DNA of 64,000 bases from Bolinopsis microptera. Lineage: Eukaryota; Ctenophora; Tentaculata; Lobata; Bolinopsidae. Shown piece by piece: positions 62,301 to 64,000 of the stretch; positions within the stretch are counted from its first letter, which is position 1; every line of letters begins with the position of its first letter. The stretch spans positions 14,707,628-14,771,627 of the forward strand of contig NC_087075.1 of NCBI RefSeq assembly GCF_026151205.1. Reading direction: 5' to 3'. Made by a program: the position numbers and the translations under genes. A model generated the notes under the pieces. The model saw nothing but the letters and a program-made list of their open reading frames with translations, was not told the DNA's origin and searched no databases.

Positions 62301-64000
62301 TCCGGTAGCCGAAAATTAATGACCGGGAAAAATATGGCGGAATTTTCCAAAACCCACCAAGCATCAAAATGTATTACTATTAGTTTACCTTACTCGGGAA
62401 CATTATAGCGGGTTAATTTATGACTGGGAAAATTAATGACCGGGAAAAATATGGCGGAATTTTCCAAAACCCACCACTTTATCCCAGTCATAATATTCCC
62501 GAGTAAGGTAATAATATTTCCTTGTAGTTTCAGTTAAAACACACCATCACGACCACCAACTAATTACCTAATTAACTAATGACAGCATTACTCACATCAG
62601 TCAGTTTAGACAGGTCACTAGGGTGGTAGAACTTGTAGATACTAGTTCCGATCAGTTCGTGTGGCAAGTACTCCAATACGGCGGTAGTTCGGGGATCTAC
62701 AAACAGAAACTTGTCATCCATCGTCAACCTGGGGGGAGAAAGCATGCTGTTATGGGATATTTTAAAACTTATTTTAATGGAGCAAACCTCGGACAAAGTT
62801 TAACTTAATTTGTGTTGATTAAGTGTATTCATATTTTATTGCTTTGGCCCTTGAGGTACTATTGTCCCAACAAGTAAGCTAATCTACAATAAGTTTAGAA
62901 ATATTACTCCTCTGATTGCTGTGGTTTCTACAGTTACTTTTGTACAAGCTTGTATAATACAGGATTAGCTGTATAATTTCAATTTGCACATCAAAGCAAA
63001 GAGAACGGATAACCTTACACTCTGTAGTTTTACTGCCGGAGCGGTATTTGCATAATATGATTATACATAACATTAATAACATATTATGTTAATTGTATTC
63101 CTGTCAAAGTTTGTAATTGATGTTATATCTATCCCACAATAGTAATCTTTGTACGGCAAGAGTTAATGTTATGCTGTATTACTATTAAGTATTTAAAAGC
63201 TAATGAGGGTAACAACTTAAAAACAGTTTCCAAAACCCGGTCAACATGTTTTGTAATACTTGCCAAATTTTGTGTTTAAATTTCTACAGTCACAACTTGG
63301 CTCTACGTTTGAGCATAATTTATGAATCAGTTATGCGCTCTTTTTGCAATATTTATGCATTATTTATGGACTGTTTGTGCATTATTTATGGACTGTTTGT
63401 GCATTATTTATGGACTGTTTGTGCAATGTATTTCAAACTAATCGCAATAATACTAAGCCACTGATGAATACTCGGACACGAAGTTATGTTAAGAAATTTC
63501 TTACAGTAATTTATTAATTAAGTGATACAAAATGTATTTGATACGCAACCTGACACACAGTATGTATCACTGAATTAAATTATATGGATTCAGTAAATTA
63601 AGAGCGGTTTACTAGCTGTTGCTTCAGCTGGGCTACCTTTTAACATTACTTTATTAATTTTTACACACTTAAGCTACTTAAGCTTATATTATTATACTTA
63701 CATACTTTGATACTTTGGCTGGTATTTCAGATAATCAAATAATTTTTAAATTATTATCTCACGCATGATTTCTTTTTCTGTGAGAACAAACCCGCTAACA
63801 ACTTGTAATTAACGATTAATTAACGATTAATTATACAAATTTATAAAACATCTCCGTGAAACAATCTACTAATAATCACCTCCAATTAAAAACGTTCGGT
63901 TGTTTCAAGCTTTTGACAGGGACTTGTAGAACCCGCCCCACAGCAACCAAACAGGTAAAATCTCCCAGCTCCTCTTCCGACTCATCACCACTGAAGTGGA
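53200..64000 (-). CDS. Class II bHLH-PAS transcription factor (ARNT/BMAL-like), 5' incomplete
   Basis: Eleven minus-strand exons with GT/AG borders join in one frame to give 527 residues. In order: an inter-PAS acidic segment followed by CLVAVGRV, the PAS-A end typical of ARNT/BMAL (CLVAIGRL); all of PAS-B, from RLTMDDKFLFVD through YRFRTKSGRWVWLHGSFQ to QLQYIICNN; a Ser/Pro/Gln-rich region with two polyglutamine exons; and a charged helical C-terminus ending KKTKWDN. The bHLH and most of PAS-A lie beyond 64,000. Class II members pair with class I bHLH-PAS partners (CLOCK, HIF, AhR types) in the nucleus and bind E-boxes. PAS-B has BMAL-like parts (AVLEYLPHELIGTS) and ARNT-like parts (YIICNN), so I do not choose a gene symbol. 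CLOCK is less likely because of CLVAVGRV. Introns carry many repeats. Confidence 0.85.
53621..53865 (-). CDS. bHLH-PAS gene, exon 10 (long polyglutamine)
   Basis: Acceptor TTCTCTTAACAG|, donor CTCAG|GTGGGT. Encodes VAGMLNLQHQQT, then about 45 Gln with few interruptions from mixed CAA/CAG codons, then QQLSNSQQYNPQTPQQVKQL and AYLPQ. The repeat is length-variable by nature. Confidence 0.8.
53680..53832. repeat. CAG/CAA trinucleotide repeat in coding exon
   Basis: Seen on the plus strand as TTG/CTG triplets. The mixture of CAA and CAG interrupts pure runs, which usually limits slippage. Confidence 0.9.
53964..54131 (-). CDS. bHLH-PAS gene, exon 9
   Basis: Acceptor CCTTTCAG|. Encodes QFNLVQGMQQQPYSSAQHLN, then IAEIGTLKTETKSRMLTPTS and SSHNSLVPGP. 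Two donors both keep phase: TTGCA|GTATAT (exon end 53,964) and CCCTG|GTCCGA (53,979). The first is the better donor sequence; the second leaves out five codons. Confidence 0.7.
54597..56690. repeat. 28-bp minisatellite (about 74 copies) in an intron
   Basis: Units of 28 bp (ACACTATCTTGTACACAATA then TATTGGAG) with a 32-bp variant that has TTATGGAG at the end. At the 5' side (54,600-54,840) the two forms alternate with a 60-bp higher-order period. Variant units cluster again at 55,180-55,260 and 56,480-56,690. The array lies in the intron between exons 8 and 9 of the bHLH-PAS gene. The 697-codon plus-strand frame across it is an artefact. Confidence 0.97.
56930..57012 (-). CDS. bHLH-PAS gene, exon 8 (83 bp)
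   Basis: Too short to show up as an ORF. Found because exons 7 and 9 do not fit each other in phase. Acceptor CACCCACCAG|, donor GCAGG|GTATGC. It encodes FRTQQTVQHHQYNIQQIQQD then PYTSDMQ and repairs the phase on both sides. Confidence 0.75.
57137..57382 (-). CDS. bHLH-PAS gene, exon 7 (Gln-rich)
   Basis: Acceptor CTTCACTCAG|, donor AATAG|GTAAGT. The frame chosen by phase gives MEVDTPFTIPPQHSQ and then a long Gln-rich tract with Val, His, Pro and Ser interruptions. The alternative frame is Ala/Thr-rich and does not fit the splice phases. Three CACGTG motifs lie directly upstream in the intron. Confidence 0.8.
   Translation of the reverse strand, partial: KITDKATPGPHNPDGSRYSLHNPTPAFPTSATLPASTTTLTSSATPTTTLSAFSADTATTAAGAAASGAAATAAAAAITTE
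57385..57435. promoter_or_regulatory. Short CACGTG tandem repeat at exon 7 acceptor
   Basis: Three TCACGTGTTAKATCACGTG-type units 15-16 bp apart and one decayed CACGTA. They start within about 15 bases of the exon 7 splice acceptor. They could be sites for the gene's own product or partners. Confidence 0.4.
57643..57845 (-). CDS. bHLH-PAS gene, exon 6 (Pro/Gln/Ser-rich)
   Basis: Acceptor CTCTCCACCAG|, donor CCGG|GTTAGT. 67 codons including QQQAPQHGLPQPMDSSRASH and DNIPDSQTLHPGMADINRPT. Probably an unstructured activation region. Confidence 0.8.
57850..58190. repeat. 60-bp tandem repeat, about 5 copies
   Basis: The unit contains TTTACACGCTTTACTTTTTA, then TTTAGTTTAACATAGTTTAA, then ATACCTTACATTTTACATAA. 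The last copies are more diverged. It lies in the intron between exons 5 and 6. Confidence 0.93.
58530..58624 (-). CDS. bHLH-PAS gene, exon 5
   Basis: Acceptor CACATTTTAG|, donor ACAG|GTGAGT. 31 codons after PAS-B (LSKVELSKPKLSTDIGHMIT). No domain known. Phases fit both neighbours. Confidence 0.8.
58758..58845 (-). CDS. bHLH-PAS gene, exon 4 (end of PAS-B)
   Basis: Acceptor CTTTTCCCAG|, donor AAAG|GTGGGT. Encodes GFNNPFSGQLQYIICNNIAV, the last PAS-B strand, followed by an acidic linker. Confidence 0.9.
59008..59100 (-). CDS. bHLH-PAS gene, exon 3 (middle of PAS-B)
   Basis: 31 codons in phase 0, acceptor TATTTCAG|, donor CCAG|GTACAC. Encodes KVMYRFRTKSGRWVWLHGSF, the conserved beta-sheet of PAS-B. 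Confidence 0.9.
59104..59786. repeat. Intronic tandem duplication, copy A, with nested palindromes
   Basis: Starts ACACTTGTTACCATGGTTAC. Inverted copies of CTACTAGTTACCATAGTTAC and their complement alternate to about 59,345. Then comes a unique part (AAAGCTTGGAGTCAGATCAC onward) that is repeated in copy B. Confidence 0.85.
59787..60340. repeat. Intronic tandem duplication, copy B
   Basis: Repeats copy A from ACACTTGTTACCATGGTTAC but with a single palindrome block instead of several. Small internal duplications appear (ACCCTACTATTATATA twice near 60,030-60,060; AACACTTGTRAGAATTGTTC twice near 60,128-60,165). Confidence 0.85.
60690..60737. mobile_element. Left part of a MITE interrupted by the Mutator-like element
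   Basis: Begins TA|CCTTACTCGGGAA and matches the intact copy at 62,388 up to GACTGGGAAAATTA. The remainder resumes at 62,311, on the other side of the inserted element. Confidence 0.85.
61091..61530 (+). other. Unassigned ORFs in the 5' part of the MULE
   Basis: Two overlapping frames (61,091-61,276 and 61,258-61,530) with balanced composition but no recognised domain. They may be the decayed upstream part of the element's gene. Confidence 0.25.
61619..62172 (+). pseudogene. FLYWCH zinc-finger ORF in the MULE, frameshifted
   Basis: The frame from 61,619 (more likely start MVVFGKYIS, near 61,697) encodes VVFGKYISGQRGARRKD, then TWRCQKYRVKKCPAHVF, then KPHSHDHD. The WxC, KCPA and HxH spacing is that of a FLYWCH DNA-binding finger, common in Mutator-like transposons. 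The frame then stops at 62,026. A second frame (61,990-62,172) continues with VLPKLESLASIVQRSRADK, resembling the LPK-ESL-R-R segment that often follows FLYWCH domains in such proteins. A one-base shift near 61,985 thus breaks the protein, by mutation or consensus error. Confidence 0.7.
62311..62375. mobile_element. Right part of the interrupted MITE
   Basis: Resumes GAAAATTAATGACCGGGAAA and follows the intact copy to AAAACCCACCA, then diverges; its right TIR is missing. Confidence 0.8.
62388..62508. mobile_element. 121-bp intact MITE
   Basis: The TIR CCTTACTCGGGAA...ATTAT has its complement at the right end and is flanked by TA (62,386-62,387 and 62,509-62,510). It shares the CCTTAC terminus and a GAAAATATGGCG-like interior with the 52.54-kb MITE. 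It is the empty-site reference for the MULE insertion and lies about 90 bp beyond exon 2 in the intron. Confidence 0.88.
62596..62728 (-). CDS. bHLH-PAS gene, exon 2 (first half of PAS-B)
   Basis: Acceptor TTTCTCCCCCCAG|, donor GAT|GTGAGT. Encodes LTMDDKFLFVDPRTTAVLEY then LPHELIGTSIYKFYHPSDL, the PAS-B beta-hairpin and helical stretch. Confidence 0.9.
62729..63879 (-). other. Intron between exons 1 and 2 of the bHLH-PAS gene
   Basis: AT-rich, starts GTGATT and ends CCCCCCAG. Contains a 22-bp tandem repeat at about 63,350-63,425. No other feature seen. Confidence 0.7.
63350..63425. repeat. 22-bp tandem repeat (TGCATTATTTATGGACTGTT), about 3.5 copies
   Basis: Three nearly exact copies and partial edges inside the intron. 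The plus-strand ORF across it is an artefact. Confidence 0.85.
63880..64000 (-). CDS. bHLH-PAS gene, exon 1 in window (PAS-A end and linker, partial)
   Basis: Encodes HFSGDESEEELGDF, CLVAVGRV, VPVKSLKQPN and VFNW, with a GGAG|GTGATT donor. It runs off the window edge. Two bases carry over to the next exon. CLVAVGRV is the strongest link to class II proteins. Confidence 0.85.

Larger units (their letters stand above)
60738..62310 (+). mobile_element. Mutator-like (MULE) element with 8-bp target duplication
   Basis: A 1,573-bp element flanked by perfect 8-bp duplications GAAAATTA (60,730-60,737 and 62,311-62,318). The empty-site sequence is present in the intact MITE at 62,388, which confirms both ends. 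Ends are imperfect inverted repeats (GGGTGGCAGACAACTGAACC / GGCTACCGGACAACTGAACC). GACAACTGAACCCAA-type motifs recur several times inside the left end and reversed at the right end. It encodes a FLYWCH-type zinc finger but no MULE transposase core that I can see. It lies in the intron between exons 2 and 3 of the bHLH-PAS gene. Confidence 0.85.

Noticed and set aside
53200-64000. Assignment of the bHLH-PAS gene as CLOCK because of polyglutamine
   Set aside because: The CLVAVGRV segment and the YIICNN end of PAS-B fit class II (ARNT/BMAL) better. Polyglutamine is not diagnostic. The bHLH is outside the window, so the call stays at class level.
1-64000. tRNA, rRNA or other structured RNA genes
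   Set aside because: I looked for cloverleaf-like A and B box signals and rRNA-like conserved strings and saw none that I could support by eye. A tRNAscan or Rfam search would be decisive.

Overview
This is animal nuclear DNA, probably from an invertebrate; I cannot name the species. The evidence is spliced genes with GT/AG introns, a bHLH-PAS transcription factor, an STPR-domain gene, cut-and-paste DNA transposons with terminal inverted repeats (TIRs), and an unusually large load of minisatellites. Nothing looks prokaryotic, organellar or viral. Most long open frames are stop-free tandem repeats, not genes.

Genes. The one well-supported gene is on the minus strand from 64,000 (its 5' part lies outside the window) to 53,200. 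Eleven exons join in phase. They encode the end of PAS-A, all of PAS-B, a Gln-rich C-terminal half with polyglutamine in two exons, and a charged helical tail of a class II bHLH-PAS factor (ARNT/BMAL-like). Its introns hold a 28-bp minisatellite (54.6-56.7 kb), a 60-bp minisatellite (57.85-58.2 kb), a tandem duplication (59.1-60.3 kb), and a FLYWCH-encoding Mutator-like element (60,738-62,310) inserted in a small MITE. A second minus-strand gene (46,848-43,948) encodes 23-residue STPR repeats. It is split in its coding exon by a 1.65-kb TA-flanked element; removing the element with one TA restores the frame exactly. Weaker candidates are a GPCR-like TM7 fragment (49.5-49.8 kb) and a small ORF behind a CRE/TATA promoter (2.4-2.6 kb).

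Layout. 0-7 kb: AT-rich DNA with a 34-bp array, a CACGTG/CCAAT cluster, and many arrays of an 8-bp unit with hairpin spacers. 7.37-9.05 kb: a large foldback element with matching ORFs in both arms. 9-14.5 kb: short arrays and a 2.3-kb, 31-bp C-rich minisatellite. 14.5-20.5 kb: three degenerate copies of a 2.4-kb segment, plus a CAATTGACCCC foldback with telomere-like repeats. 21-26.7 kb: a roughly 4-kb palindrome between direct repeats. 27-40 kb: very low-complexity arrays (A/G-rich, about 49 bp; GTGTCC-rich, about 18 bp) whose homopolymer variation suggests poor consensus quality. 40-43 kb: two foldback/TIR elements. 43-50 kb: the STPR gene, its insertion and TE remnants. 50.98-51.76 kb: 26 nearly identical 30-bp units with 52 CACGTG E-boxes. 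52.5-64 kb: the bHLH-PAS gene.

Theme. CACGTG, the consensus site for ARNT/BMAL-type bHLH-PAS dimers, is highly enriched: a 52-site array just 3' of the bHLH-PAS gene, a 16-site array at 34.4 kb, a 5-site cluster at 0.9-1.1 kb, and sites inside the gene. A regulatory link is inference only. A second theme is transposons whose ends carry repeated, oriented subterminal motifs, which suggests that several minisatellites grew out of transposon ends.
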